A DNA stretch of 15,114 bases from Dehalococcoidales bacterium (GCA_030640255.1 DAOWJS010000005.1:1-15114); one strand, 5' to 3'. Counted from the first letter of the stretch, positions 5,445-13,164 are shown. Program-made: numbers and translations. Notes: a model not told the origin generated them from the sequence alone.

Positions 5445-6992
5445 ATGGAATTATTGGGATTACCAATCATATTAGCCGTTTTCTTCAGTTTTGTTATCGG
5501 CGTGATATTCGGTGGTATGGCTGCCTTTCTTTCTAGGCGAGTGATGGTTAACCGCCAGATGCGTATTGCGGAGAAGAAAGCCGCCAGAATATTGGCTTCA
5601 GCCAGCGCCGAGTCCAAAGGGGTGCTCCGTGAGGCAAAGGAGGAGGCAGAGAAAGCCAAGTTAGCCGCTGAGGCGGAGCATCGGGAACGGCGCGCCGAGC
5701 TGCAGCGCCAGGAGAACCGCCTGTCTCAAAAGGGAGAGTCTCTGGAGCGCAAATTAGACAGTGTGGAGCAGCGTGAGCGCAACCTGGCTAACAAGGAAAA
5801 GGAGGTGGAGTCCATTCGCGCTCACCTCGGAGAGATTAGAAATAGGCAGATAAAGCAACTAGAGCTAATTTCGGGCATGTCTAGCGCCGAGGCAAAGCAA
5901 TCATTGCTTGAGGCTATGGAAATCGAGTTGCAGGAGGAAGCTTCACGGCACCTTCGCCAATGGGAAGCTGAGTTAAAAGAGGAAGCCAATAAGAAGGCTC
6001 AAGAGATTTTGTCCCAGGCTATCCAGCGTTGTGCTTCTGAGGTTGTATCTGAGACTACGGTAGCCATTGTTCCTCTTCCCAGTGATGAGATGAAGGGGCG
6101 GCTTATCGGACGAGAGGGTCGTAATATTAGAGCCCTGGAGCAGGCTACCGGCGTTGACCTAATTATTGACGATACCCCTGAGGCAGTGACCCTGTCTAGC
6201 TTTGACCCGGTGCGGCGAGAAGTGGCTCGCCTGTCGTTGACCAAGCTTATCCTTGATGGTCGCATCCATCCGGCTCGCATTGAAGAGGTGGTAGCCAAGA
6301 CCAAGGAGGAGGTGGAGGCAACTATCTATAGCGCTGGAGAGCAGGCAGCCTATGAGGTAGGAGTTCACGGATTGCGCCCCGAGTTAATCAGGTTGCTGGG
6401 TCGCCTTAAATTTCGCACTAGCTACGGACAGAATGTCTTAGCCCATAGTATTGAGGTCGCCCATTTAGCTGGTATGATTGCTGCCGACCTGGAAGCCAGT
6501 GTTGCCATAGCTAGGAAAGCGGGGCTGCTTCATGACATTGGTAAGGCGGTAGACCGTGAGGTGGAGGGCACTCACGCTGCCATCGGAGCCGACCTGGTTA
6601 AGCAATGGGATAAATCTCCTGAGGTAGTTCAGGGCGTCGCTGAGCACCACGGAGAGACTGGTACTACCAGCATTTGGGGCTTTATCGTCTCAGCGGCTGA
6701 TACCATCAGTAGCGCTAGACCAGGAGCTAGGCGTGAATCGTTGGAGAGCTACTTGAAGCGACTAAAGGCGCTAGAAGACATAGCCAATAACTTCAAGGGG
6801 GTGGAGAAGTCCTTTGCCATTCAAGCCGGGCGTGAGATCCGTATCCTGGTCAAGCCAGAAGAGATTGATGATTTAGGGGCAATGAGACTTGCCCGAGATA
6901 TCGTTAAGAAGATAGAGGAAGGCTTAGCATACCCAGGGCAAATAAAGGTTACTGTGCTCCGGGAGACAAGAGCCGTAGACTATGCTAAGTAG
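5445..6992 (+). CDS. rny: Ribonuclease Y
   Basis: RNase Y is a membrane-anchored endoribonuclease that starts mRNA decay in bacteria lacking RNase E. The 515 residues follow the family layout: one N-terminal transmembrane helix (about 5-28), a long charged coiled coil (about 38-190), a KH RNA-binding domain with the loop GREGRNIR (222-229), and an HD metal-dependent hydrolase domain with HSIEVAHLAG (334-343), LLHDIGKAVD (361-370) and AEHHGE (399-404). ATG 5445 is chosen because AGAGGGGG (5432-5439) lies five bases before it; GTG 5439 overlaps that Shine-Dalgarno. A TTGACA promoter lies upstream. The next gene, a YmdB homologue, starts ten bases after the stop, the same pairing as ymdA-ymdB in Bacillus. 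Confidence 0.97.
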   Translation: MELLGLPIILAVFFSFVIGVIFGGMAAFLSRRVMVNRQMRIAEKKAARILASASAESKGVLREAKEEAEKAKLAAEAEHRERRAELQRQENRLSQKGESLERKLDSVEQRERNLANKEKEVESIRAHLGEIRNRQIKQLELISGMSSAEAKQSLLEAMEIELQEEASRHLRQWEAELKEEANKKAQEILSQAIQRCASEVVSETTVAIVPLPSDEMKGRLIGREGRNIRALEQATGVDLIIDDTPEAVTLSSFDPVRREVARLSLTKLILDGRIHPARIEEVVAKTKEEVEATIYSAGEQAAYEVGVHGLRPELIRLLGRLKFRTSYGQNVLAHSIEVAHLAGMIAADLEASVAIARKAGLLHDIGKAVDREVEGTHAAIGADLVKQWDKSPEVVQGVAEHHGETGTTSIWGFIVSAADTISSARPGARRESLESYLKRLKALEDIANNFKGVEKSFAIQAGREIRILVKPEEIDDLGAMRLARDIVKKIEEGLAYPGQIKVTVLRETRAVDYAK

Positions 6993-7001
6993 GGAAAGCT
7001 A

Positions 7002-7772
7002 GTGTTGGTATTAGCAGTTGGTGACGTAATTGGTAAGCCGGGCCGGAGAGCAGTAAACAAGCTTTTGCCCGACCTGCGACGGCAATATGGGCTTGACCTG
7101 GTTATTGTCAATGCCGAGAATGTTGCCGGCGGTTTAGGACTAACTTCAACTACAGCTAAGGAGTTACTTGATGCTGGTGTTGATGTCTTGACCTCGGGCA
7201 ACCATATATGGGCTCAGAAGGAGATTATCCCATACCTTGACCAGGAAATGCCTATTCTGCGCCCATTAAATTATCCTCCCGGCGTGCCTGGTAGGGGCTA
7301 CATCGTTAAAGGTCAGGCTTTGGTGGTTAATTTGATAGGGAGAACCTTTATGGAGAATTTCGATTGCCCGTTTAGGGCTATGGAGCAACTACTGACCGAG
7401 CTTAAGCCCAAGCCGCCAGTTATTATTGTTGATTTCCATGCTGAGGCAACGTCGGAGAAGATAGCACTGGGGCGATACCTTGACGGTCGAGTCAGTGCTG
7501 TGCTCGGCACCCATACTCATGTAGGAACCATTGATACCCAGTTGCTCCCTCAAGGCACCGCCTATGTTACCGATATTGGCATGACCGGCCCTGTTGATTC
7601 GGTTATAGGTGTTGACACCGAGGCGGTAATTGACCGCTTTCTGACTATGATACCTCGTCGCCTACCGGTAGGGAAGGGCAAAACAATATTTAACGCCGTT
7701 CTAGTTAGCATAGACAAGGATAATGGTAAGGCGATAAGCATTGACCGAATCCACCGGGAAGTTGAGCCGTAA
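7002..7772 (+). CDS. ymdB: YmdB-family (TIGR00282) metallophosphoesterase
   Basis: A 256-residue calcineurin-like phosphoesterase of the TIGR00282/YmdB family. B. subtilis YmdB hydrolyses 2',3'-cyclic nucleotides and affects biofilm choice and RNase Y-linked gene expression; the same reaction is expected here. Two-metal-site residues are all present: Asp8 (AVGDVIGKPGR), Glu39/Asn40 (NAEN), Asn67/His68 (SGNHIW), His146 (DFHAEATSEK), and His171/His173 (GTHTHVGT). GTG 7002 is chosen, with AGGGA at 6991-6995; TTG 7005 directly after is an alternative. It is ten bases after rny, and its TAA overlaps the next ATG by one base (TAATG), so the three genes are translationally linked. Confidence 0.95.
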   Translation: MLVLAVGDVIGKPGRRAVNKLLPDLRRQYGLDLVIVNAENVAGGLGLTSTTAKELLDAGVDVLTSGNHIWAQKEIIPYLDQEMPILRPLNYPPGVPGRGYIVKGQALVVNLIGRTFMENFDCPFRAMEQLLTELKPKPPVIIVDFHAEATSEKIALGRYLDGRVSAVLGTHTHVGTIDTQLLPQGTAYVTDIGMTGPVDSVIGVDTEAVIDRFLTMIPRRLPVGKGKTIFNAVLVSIDKDNGKAISIDRIHREVEP

Positions 7773-8614
7773 TGTCTAAGGTAGACCTCCATATACACTC
7801 TACTGCCTCTGATGGTCGGCTTAGTCCGGCAGAAATTGTCCATACCTCGGTGGAGCTGGGGTTAACCATCATTGCCCTTACTGACCATGATACTGTGGAC
7901 GGTGTCGCTCCTGCCCTGGCTGCGGCTAAAGCCTTTCCCCGGCTAAAAGTTATACCCGGTGTTGAAATTAGCACTGATATGCCGACTGATGAGGTTCATG
8001 TTCTAGGCTACTTTATAGATTACACTGACTATAAGCTGCAGGCTACTCTGGAGAGGATGCGCCATTCCCGGCAGCAACGGGCTCAGAGGATGATTGCCAA
8101 ACTGGGGAATTTAGGCATCCCCATTGAGTGGCAACGAGTCCAGGAAATAGCTGGTAGCGGCTCGATAGGCCGCCCTCACCTGGCTCAGGCTATGTTGGAG
8201 AAGGGTTATATTGCCTCAATTAAGGAAGCATTTACTAATTATATAGGTCGGGATGGACCTGCCTATGCGGCACGGGATAAGGTGACCCCACCAGAGGCGG
8301 TGAGGCTAATACTGCGGTGTAACGGGTTGCCAGTATTGGCGCACCCATTCACTATCAACGACCCGGAGACGATGGTGGTTGAGCTGAAGGCAGCCGGTCT
8401 GGTAGGCATTGAAGCCTACTACGATAACTATACTGCTGGCGAAATCAATAGGCTGGTTAGCCTAGCCCATAAATATAATCTTATTGCCAGCGGGGGTAGT
8501 GACTATCATGGTCTGGATGCCGTTACTGAGACTATGATTGGTGGCGCCGATGTGCCCATGGAAGCGGCGGAGCAACTTATAGCTCGGGCAGATAGCAGCA
8601 ACCGGCAAAGCTAG
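7772..8614 (+). CDS. PHP-domain phosphoesterase (RNase AM/YciV-like)
   Basis: A 280-residue PHP-domain hydrolase with the YciV/TrpH layout. Metal ligands are seen in DLHIHSTASDG (residues 5-15), LTDHDT (36-41), PGVEIS (62-67), DEVHVLGY (73-80), GRPHLAQAM (133-141), LAHP (189-192) and SGGSDYHG (240-247). An inserted helical domain (about 85-170) separates the PHP motifs, as in YciV. Characterised relatives remove 5' nucleotides from short RNAs (RNase AM) or cut 3',5'-bisphosphonucleotides such as pAp; the window cannot decide between these. ATG 7772 overlaps the stop of the YmdB gene (TAATG). Its place behind RNase Y and YmdB suggests a task in clearing RNA-decay products; that link is inference. 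Confidence 0.92.
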   Translation: MSKVDLHIHSTASDGRLSPAEIVHTSVELGLTIIALTDHDTVDGVAPALAAAKAFPRLKVIPGVEISTDMPTDEVHVLGYFIDYTDYKLQATLERMRHSRQQRAQRMIAKLGNLGIPIEWQRVQEIAGSGSIGRPHLAQAMLEKGYIASIKEAFTNYIGRDGPAYAARDKVTPPEAVRLILRCNGLPVLAHPFTINDPETMVVELKAAGLVGIEAYYDNYTAGEINRLVSLAHKYNLIASGGSDYHGLDAVTETMIGGADVPMEAAEQLIARADSSNRQS

Positions 8615-8637
8615 CCAACCCCCAGTCTCTAGATAGC

Positions 8638-8679
8638 GTCCCCAAAAGTCAGGATTTCTGAGTTAAATTAAACGGGGAC
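8638..8679. repeat. GTCCCC/GGGGAC inverted repeat in the PHP-plsY gap
   Basis: GTCCCC (8638-8643) and GGGGAC (8674-8679) flank 30 bases that contain a smaller TCAG/CTGA hairpin (8649-8652, 8658-8661). It may be a dispersed-repeat remnant or a weak hairpin in the plsY leader. Confidence 0.3.
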
Positions 8680-8706
8680 TAATAAACGGTCTCACCAAGG
8701 AAACTT

Positions 8707-9411
8707 ATGGCTATTGAGTTTGGGCTATTAATAGTAGGTGCCTATCTTTTGGGTTCGGCGCCAGCCGCCTATCTAGCGGCTAAGTGGTTCCGTGGCATAG
8801 ACATCAGGCAGTATGGCACCGGTCAGGTGGGAGCAGGTAACCTGTGGAGGATGACCTCTTGGAGGCTTGCTTTACCGGTAATCATCTTTGATTTAGTTAA
8901 GGGAGCGGTAATGGTTTGGGCAGCTCAACTAGTGGGTATGAGTATTGTCCAACAGGTAACAGTAGGATTAGCCGCCATTATTGGACATAACTGGCCGGTA
9001 TTCCTCCGCTTTAACGGGGGGAGAGGGGTTCTAACCACCTTAGGCGTCGTCCTCATACTTCCCTGGCTAAATAATGTAGTGCCGCCCTGGCCAATAATAG
9101 TATGGGGTGCAATAGTAACAATTAGTTACATTATCACTCACCACACACCGTTGGGAGTAGTCACTGGCATAGCCGCTCTACCCTTAGTTAGCTGGGGGAT
9201 TGGTGAGCCCCTCCCCTTAACCTTGGGTTACCTAGCTATGTTTCTGGTACTAGTCATCAGGAGATTAGTGACTCAGCCACCGGTTAGGGTTACGTCAATC
9301 AGTAAAAAACAGATACTCCTTAACCGGCTGCTTTTTGACCGAGATATAAGGGACAGGGAAGCCTGGAGACATCTGGTATCTGAACAACGGAAGAAGCCAG
9401 GGGAAGGTTGA
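8707..9411 (+). CDS. PlsY-like acyl-phosphate:glycerol-3-phosphate acyltransferase (divergent)
   Basis: A polytopic membrane protein of the PlsY family, which transfers an acyl group from acyl phosphate to glycerol-3-phosphate, the first step of phospholipid synthesis. Motifs: GSAPAAYL (residues 16-23), IRQYGTGQVGAGN (33-45, motif 1), DLVKG (62-66), and IIGHNWPVFLRFNGGRGV (91-108, motif 2). Motif 1 departs from the usual GSGNxGATN (Gln for Asn, Gly for Thr), and a charged cytoplasmic tail of about 45 residues (190-234) follows the last helix, where PlsY normally stops near 200. It may be a paralogue with another acceptor or a variant enzyme. ATG 8707 follows AAGGA at 8697-8701. The B-box gene starts 10 bases downstream and is probably co-transcribed. 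Confidence 0.85.
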   Translation: MAIEFGLLIVGAYLLGSAPAAYLAAKWFRGIDIRQYGTGQVGAGNLWRMTSWRLALPVIIFDLVKGAVMVWAAQLVGMSIVQQVTVGLAAIIGHNWPVFLRFNGGRGVLTTLGVVLILPWLNNVVPPWPIIVWGAIVTISYIITHHTPLGVVTGIAALPLVSWGIGEPLPLTLGYLAMFLVLVIRRLVTQPPVRVTSISKKQILLNRLLFDRDIRDREAWRHLVSEQRKKPGEG

Positions 9412-9421
9412 CGGCAACAAA

Positions 9422-9916
9422 ATGAGATGCGCCATTCACCCTGATATTGAAACTAGCCTGAGGTGCGGCAAGTGTGGTAAGCCGATATGTCCCAAGTGCC
9501 TGGTGCAGACGCCGGTGGGAGCCAGATGCCCGGATTGCGCCAGGCTGTACAAGCTACCTACCTTTAAGGTTACTACCCAATATTACCTGAGAGCGGTAGG
9601 CACCGCGTTGGGTATGGCTATCGTTTGCGGCCTCGTCTGGGGGGTAGTGCTGGGTTTAATGCCCTTCTTTTACCTTAATTTCCTATTGGCTGCTGGCGTC
9701 GGCTATGCTATCGGGGAAGTAGTTAGCCTTTCGGTCAACCGTAAGCGGGGCACCGGCTTAGCCATCGTGGCTGGCACCGCCGTAGCCATAAGCTACCTAG
9801 TTAGCCTCCTTTCCCCGTGGGGGCCGGCTTTGGTTCTATTTAGCCTACGATTTCTGGTGATTGACCTGCTCGCTCTGGCTCTGGGTATTTTTGTAGCTGT
9901 AACCCGTTTGCGCTAG
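9422..9916 (+). CDS. B-box/zinc-ribbon membrane protein
   Basis: A 164-residue protein. The N-terminus is a B-box-like double zinc site built from Cys3, His6, Cys15, Cys18, Cys23, Cys26, Cys36 and Cys39 (CxxH, CGKC, CPKC, CPDC). The rest holds about four transmembrane helices (roughly 59-80, 84-104, 112-131, 137-160). This N-terminal module is common in Actinobacteria and Chloroflexi, often joined to rhomboid or other membrane parts; its function is not known to me, though a protein-binding role is plausible. ATG 9422 lies 14 bases after GGGAAGG (9401-9407), longer than usual; no better start exists before Cys3. It follows plsY by 10 bases. Confidence 0.8.
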   Translation: MRCAIHPDIETSLRCGKCGKPICPKCLVQTPVGARCPDCARLYKLPTFKVTTQYYLRAVGTALGMAIVCGLVWGVVLGLMPFFYLNFLLAAGVGYAIGEVVSLSVNRKRGTGLAIVAGTAVAISYLVSLLSPWGPALVLFSLRFLVIDLLALALGIFVAVTRLR

Positions 9917-9945
9917 AAGGTTCTGCTCGGTTGTGGTTTGTAGGC

Positions 9946-9951
9946 TAGAAT
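9946..9951 (+). promoter_or_regulatory. Possible -10 box (TAGAAT) for the toxin-antitoxin unit
   Basis: TAGAAT lies six bases before a perfect palindrome, so a transcript would start at the palindrome's left arm. The -35 region has no good match, so this is weak. Confidence 0.35.
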
Positions 9952-9956
9952 AAATT

Positions 9957-9982
9957 GCTCGACCATATTGCTATAGTCGAGC
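9957..9982. promoter_or_regulatory. Palindrome GCTCGAC-N12-GTCGAGC, operator or terminator candidate
   Basis: A perfect 7+7 inverted repeat around 12 AT-rich bases lies between the B-box gene and the toxin-antitoxin pair. Its half-site spacing suits a dimeric DNA-binding antitoxin, and it overlaps the expected transcript start. No T-tract follows on either strand, so a terminator is less likely. Confidence 0.5.
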
Positions 9983-10093
9983 TTCCGTGATATTATCAGG
10001 ATAGATACAAGGGGTGTAGTCTAAGTCTCGCAAATTTAGTATACACCGAGAGGGGAGTTTTTGCAACCCTTGGGTGGCTAGAGGGAAGTTATC

Positions 10094-10771
10094 ATGTCTA
10101 ACAATGGTCAGAATGGCTGGCGGACACAACCAATGTACAGCTTCAGTGAGGTCTCTCATCTATCTGGTGTCTCTGTTGGTACTGTTCGTAATTGGTTGCT
10201 TGGTTATTCCACCACACAAGGTGAAGTTCAGCCTTTATTTAAGGAACATCCAGAAGAGGAAAGGGCATGTTCCTTTTTACAGCTAATAGAAATCGTTGTA
10301 GCTGCTAAATTCAGAAAGGCGGAACGGCGACCATTCAAGATGGTACGCCAAGCCTATGACAATGCCCGAAAAATATGGCCTCATCTTGAATATCCTTTCG
10401 CTAGTTTAGAACTGAAAGCTATCGGTGGACACATTGTACATATTATGCGTATCCCTGGGGCTGCTTTACAAGCTGTAGACCAACCAGAGCAATTCACGCT
10501 TCCTGACTTAGTACAAGAAACAATCGGACAACTTGAATACGAATACGAGTTAGCAGCTAGATGGTATCCTGTTGGTAAAAATGTCCCAATTGTGGTAGAC
10601 CCACAGATAAGTGCGGGCTTACCAACTATTAAGGGTAGGGGAATCACCGTTGAGGCAATCTATAAACGCTTCAAAGCAGACCAAGACATAGCATTCATTG
10701 AAAGAGATTTTGAACTTCAGCGCGGGATAGTTGAGAAAGTAATTCGCTATAGGGAGAAAGTAGCTATTTGA
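10094..10771 (+). CDS. VapB45-like antitoxin: MerR-type HTH plus DUF433
   Basis: A 225-residue protein with an N-terminal helix-turn-helix of MerR type (YSFSEVSHLSGVSVGTVRNWL, about residues 15-35), a middle helical region, and a C-terminal DUF433 domain (IVVDPQISAGLPTIKGRGI, about 166-184, then the second helix pair ending at ERDFELQRGIVEKVI). This architecture and length match VapB45 (Rv2018) of M. tuberculosis, whose partner VapC45 is encoded next to it, as here. It probably binds its own promoter (palindrome 9957-9982) and neutralises the toxin. ATG 10094 follows GAGGGA (10081-10085 region) at eight bases. It is richer in A+T than the core genes, consistent with transfer. The toxin start overlaps its stop. 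Confidence 0.85.
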   Translation: MSNNGQNGWRTQPMYSFSEVSHLSGVSVGTVRNWLLGYSTTQGEVQPLFKEHPEEERACSFLQLIEIVVAAKFRKAERRPFKMVRQAYDNARKIWPHLEYPFASLELKAIGGHIVHIMRIPGAALQAVDQPEQFTLPDLVQETIGQLEYEYELAARWYPVGKNVPIVVDPQISAGLPTIKGRGITVEAIYKRFKADQDIAFIERDFELQRGIVEKVIRYREKVAI

Positions 10772-11157
10772 TTCTCCTTTGTGATGAGGATGTGGGCACT
10801 GGTATACCTAAAGCTCTTAAGCTCGTTGGTTGCGAGACTAGGTACTTGCGCCGATTAGGTTTAGCTGGTAAGCCAGACCCGGTGTGGTTAGCCAAAGCTG
10901 GTCAAAAAGGATGGTTAGTATTTAGCGAAAACAAGAAGATACTTAAAGTGCCAAGTGAACGAGAGACCGTCATTCGTGAAAAAGTAGGTATCATTTTTCT
11001 CACCAACGGTTCAGAATATAATCGTAAAGTGTTGAAGTTACTACTTACAAAGTGGGATACTTTGGAACTGCTATGGCTTACGCTAGAAAGACCATTCGTT
11101 CGTTTCTTGTCTCCTAACGGACGCCTCGCTGATAAATACAGAGATTATCAATTATAA
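10768..11157 (+). CDS. VapC45-like PIN-domain toxin
   Basis: A 129-residue PIN-like protein, the expected ribonuclease toxin of the pair. Acidic residues of a PIN active site are visible: the strand LLCDEDVG (residues 3-10) with Asp6 and Asp8, KPDPVW (35-40) with Asp37, and VFSENKKIL (51-59) with Glu54. Length and partner match VapC45 (Rv2019, about 138 residues). The start is TTG 10768, which overlaps the antitoxin stop (TTGA); AGGGAG at 10751-10756 precedes it. No ATG or GTG lies in frame before the Asp6 strand, so coupled translation from TTG is likely and would hold toxin output low. The RNA target is unknown. It ends 38 bases from the convergent sirtuin gene. Confidence 0.82.
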   Translation: MILLCDEDVGTGIPKALKLVGCETRYLRRLGLAGKPDPVWLAKAGQKGWLVFSENKKILKVPSERETVIREKVGIIFLTNGSEYNRKVLKLLLTKWDTLELLWLTLERPFVRFLSPNGRLADKYRDYQL

Positions 11158-11195
11158 GAATCAGATACTTGTCTACGGGGGATACTTACCTAAAA

Positions 11196-11981
11196 TCAAC
11201 CCTTTATTTTTTCAGTTACCCGCTTTACCACCCGTGACATTGCCTCCCCAGCCTTAGCCCTGATTACCACTGTAGCCTGCCCGTCCAGAGGGGTGGAGCT
11301 GAGATTGATGATAACTAATTTGGCTCCCCGCTCTACAGCGTATTCAGGCATATAGGCGGCAGGATAAACCACCAGGGTCGAGCCAATCACGATAAATAGG
11401 TCGCACTGGTAGGCGCGGGAGGTCGCCTCTTGTAATACCTCCCTGGGCAGTGATTCGCCGAAGAAAACAATATCTGGTTTCAGGATGCCACGGCACGCCT
11501 CACAATCTGGAATTTCTTCACCCTGGTCTAACCTGGCTTTAATCTGGGTCAAGGGATAACGCTGACCACAGCTCAAGCATACTACCCACTGCGTATTACC
11601 GTGGAGTTCAAATACCTTATCATCGGGCACCCCTGCCCTCTGATGGAGATAATCTATATTCTGGGTAATGACACAATCCAGCTTACCCAATCTATCCAGT
11701 TCAGCAATAGCATAGTGGGCCGGGTTTGGCTTAGCCTCAGTGATTAGGTATCCTTCCTTAAACATCTGCCACCGCTTTCTCCTGCCTTCAGGGTCACTGA
11801 TGAACTTCTGATAGGTGAAATCTTCAGGGTCATACCGGTCCCAGATGCCGCCGGGACTGCGAAAGTCAGGAATTCCCGACTCAGTGCTAACCCCAGCCCC
11901 GGTAAAGACTACCATCCTTCTGGAATTAAGAATCAGGTCAGCTACTTGGTCAATAAGGGTGTCAAGCTCCTGCGGCGCCAT
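11196..11981 (-). CDS. cobB: NAD-dependent protein deacylase (sirtuin)
   Basis: A 261-residue Sir2 family enzyme that removes acyl groups from protein lysines using NAD. The NAD-binding motif is FTGAGVSTESGIPDFRS (residues 26-42), then TQNIDYLH (106-113), and the catalytic His127 in ELHGN. Four zinc cysteines are Cys135/Cys138 (CLSC) and Cys160/Cys163 (CEAC), followed by KPDIVFFGE (168-176) and VIGSTLVVYPAA (198-209). There is no obvious tyrosine/arginine pair of the desuccinylase class, so deacetylation is the best guess. ATG 11981 lacks a strong Shine-Dalgarno, but the gene begins 32 bases after the upstream stop in the minus-strand unit trmO-COG2231-sirtuin, so it is probably translated from that transcript. 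Confidence 0.95.
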   Translation of the reverse strand: MAPQELDTLIDQVADLILNSRRMVVFTGAGVSTESGIPDFRSPGGIWDRYDPEDFTYQKFISDPEGRRKRWQMFKEGYLITEAKPNPAHYAIAELDRLGKLDCVITQNIDYLHQRAGVPDDKVFELHGNTQWVVCLSCGQRYPLTQIKARLDQGEEIPDCEACRGILKPDIVFFGESLPREVLQEATSRAYQCDLFIVIGSTLVVYPAAYMPEYAVERGAKLVIINLSSTPLDGQATVVIRAKAGEAMSRVVKRVTEKIKG

Positions 11982-12013
11982 TAAATTAACCCGCTTTAAA
12001 TTTAACTCTCATC

Positions 12014-12706
12014 TTAATTGTCTTTGTTTCTAGCGTCAAGGCTGGCATAGTAGTGGCAAAGGTTATTGAGGCAGCACCGCGGGCAAAGAGGACGGTTACG
12101 GCAGACGTCCTTAGCCAAGCAAACCAGCAGGGCATGGTATTCATTAAATAACCCGGCATCAGTGGGCAGATTATCCATAAAAAGGGTCTGATAGGCAGCG
12201 TAGCTATTACTATTCGGGGCTAGGCCAATACGGTTGATGATGCGACGGGTATAAGCATCAATAACAAAAATTGGCTTGCCCGCAGCATAGAGTATTATAG
12301 AATCGGCTGTCTCCTGTCCAATACCGTGGATGGAAAGAAGCTGCTGGCGAAGGTGGTCAGTATTATGGGCAAACAGCTTATCCAGGTCGTCATCATAGCA
12401 TTCCCCTAGCCAGTGAGCCAGGGACTTGAGCTTTAGTGCTTTAGCGTTATAGTAACCACAGGGGTGGATAAGCTTAGCCACTTCAGACCGGCTGAACTGG
12501 CGCAGGGCTCTTGGTGACAGTGCCTTAGCTTCTTTTAGATTGGCGATAGCCTTCTCTACATTTAGCCAGGCGGCTGATTGGGTAAGGATGGCGCCGACTA
12601 TTATCTCAAATGGCTCCGGTGCCGGCCACCAATATTGAGGTCCGTAGCGAGCCATAAGTTGATGGTAGATGTTTAGTAAACTCTGGCTTATAGCTTGGTT
12701 ACCCAT
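12014..12706 (-). CDS. Endonuclease III-related HhH-GPD glycosylase (COG2231)
   Basis: A 230-residue protein of the HhH-GPD DNA glycosylase superfamily, COG2231 type. It has YGPQYWWPAPEPFEIIVGAI from residue 21 and LTQSAAWLNVEKA (41-53), the hairpin HGIGQETAD (127-135) and the catalytic aspartate Asp150 in VIDAYTRRI. An iron-sulfur cluster motif follows: Cys202, Cys208, Cys211, Cys217 (C-x5-C-x2-C-x5-C; classical endonuclease III has C-x6-C first). The lysine that makes endonuclease III a beta-lyase is replaced by Glu132, so a monofunctional glycosylase, perhaps for alkylated bases as in MagIII, is more likely. Its ATG lies inside the end of trmO (19-base overlap), showing translational linkage. 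Confidence 0.88.
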   Translation of the reverse strand: MGNQAISQSLLNIYHQLMARYGPQYWWPAPEPFEIIVGAILTQSAAWLNVEKAIANLKEAKALSPRALRQFSRSEVAKLIHPCGYYNAKALKLKSLAHWLGECYDDDLDKLFAHNTDHLRQQLLSIHGIGQETADSIILYAAGKPIFVIDAYTRRIINRIGLAPNSNSYAAYQTLFMDNLPTDAGLFNEYHALLVCLAKDVCRNRPLCPRCCLNNLCHYYASLDARNKDN

Positions 12707-13143
12707 GAAGGCGCTTTAGCCTCAGTTACCGAATCACGTCCGGGGATGTAGGGCTTTATATCAATTACTGGTGTGCCATCAATGGCATCAAGCCCTTCAA
12801 CCTTCAATATATTACCCTGGCGCTCAAGTAGCCTAACCGTAGTTTCGCCTACTGGATTCGGTCTATATGGCGCCCTGGTGGCAAAAATCCCCACCAGAGG
12901 CAGTTCTTGCCTGCCCCGGGGGTGAATCTTAGTCGGCACCTGACCCGGGGCAGAAGCCCGGTGCATCCAGTAGATAACTATGATGTGGGAGAATTCCTCC
13001 AGTCCATCCAGAGCCTCAGTCAAGCGGCTATCAACCACAATTTCAGAAACGATTTCCTCCCAGCCTAGCTCGGGTCGCTGCTTAATTCCGTTTCTGACGA
13101 TACCTATCACCCTTAGGCTGATGTCAAGTAACTCTCCAGTCAT
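12688..13143 (-). CDS. trmO: TrmO-like tRNA-m6t6A37 methyltransferase (TsaA/UPF0066 domain)
   Basis: A 151-residue single-domain TsaA-like protein. E. coli TrmO methylates t6A37 in threonine tRNA using S-adenosylmethionine; the same is expected here, by family. Motifs are VDSRLTEALDGLEEFSHI (37-54), HPRGRQELPLVGIFATR (74-90), APYRPNPVGE (91-100) and IDGTPVIDIKPYIP (121-134). It lacks the extra C-terminal domain of the 235-residue E. coli enzyme, like many archaeal and Gram-positive forms, so the substrate could differ. ATG 13143 is preceded by AGAGGGA on the minus strand, and an extended -10 box at 13165-13173 lies just upstream. It leads the minus-strand operon. Confidence 0.88.
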   Translation of the reverse strand: MTGELLDISLRVIGIVRNGIKQRPELGWEEIVSEIVVDSRLTEALDGLEEFSHIIVIYWMHRASAPGQVPTKIHPRGRQELPLVGIFATRAPYRPNPVGETTVRLLERQGNILKVEGLDAIDGTPVIDIKPYIPGRDSVTEAKAPSWVTKL

Positions 13144-13164
13144 TTTTGGTACTTCCCTCTAGCC

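Noticed and set aside
5999..6304. Minus-strand open frame of 101 codons within rny
   Set aside because: Lies wholly in the KH region of RNase Y; no start signal or recognisable product.
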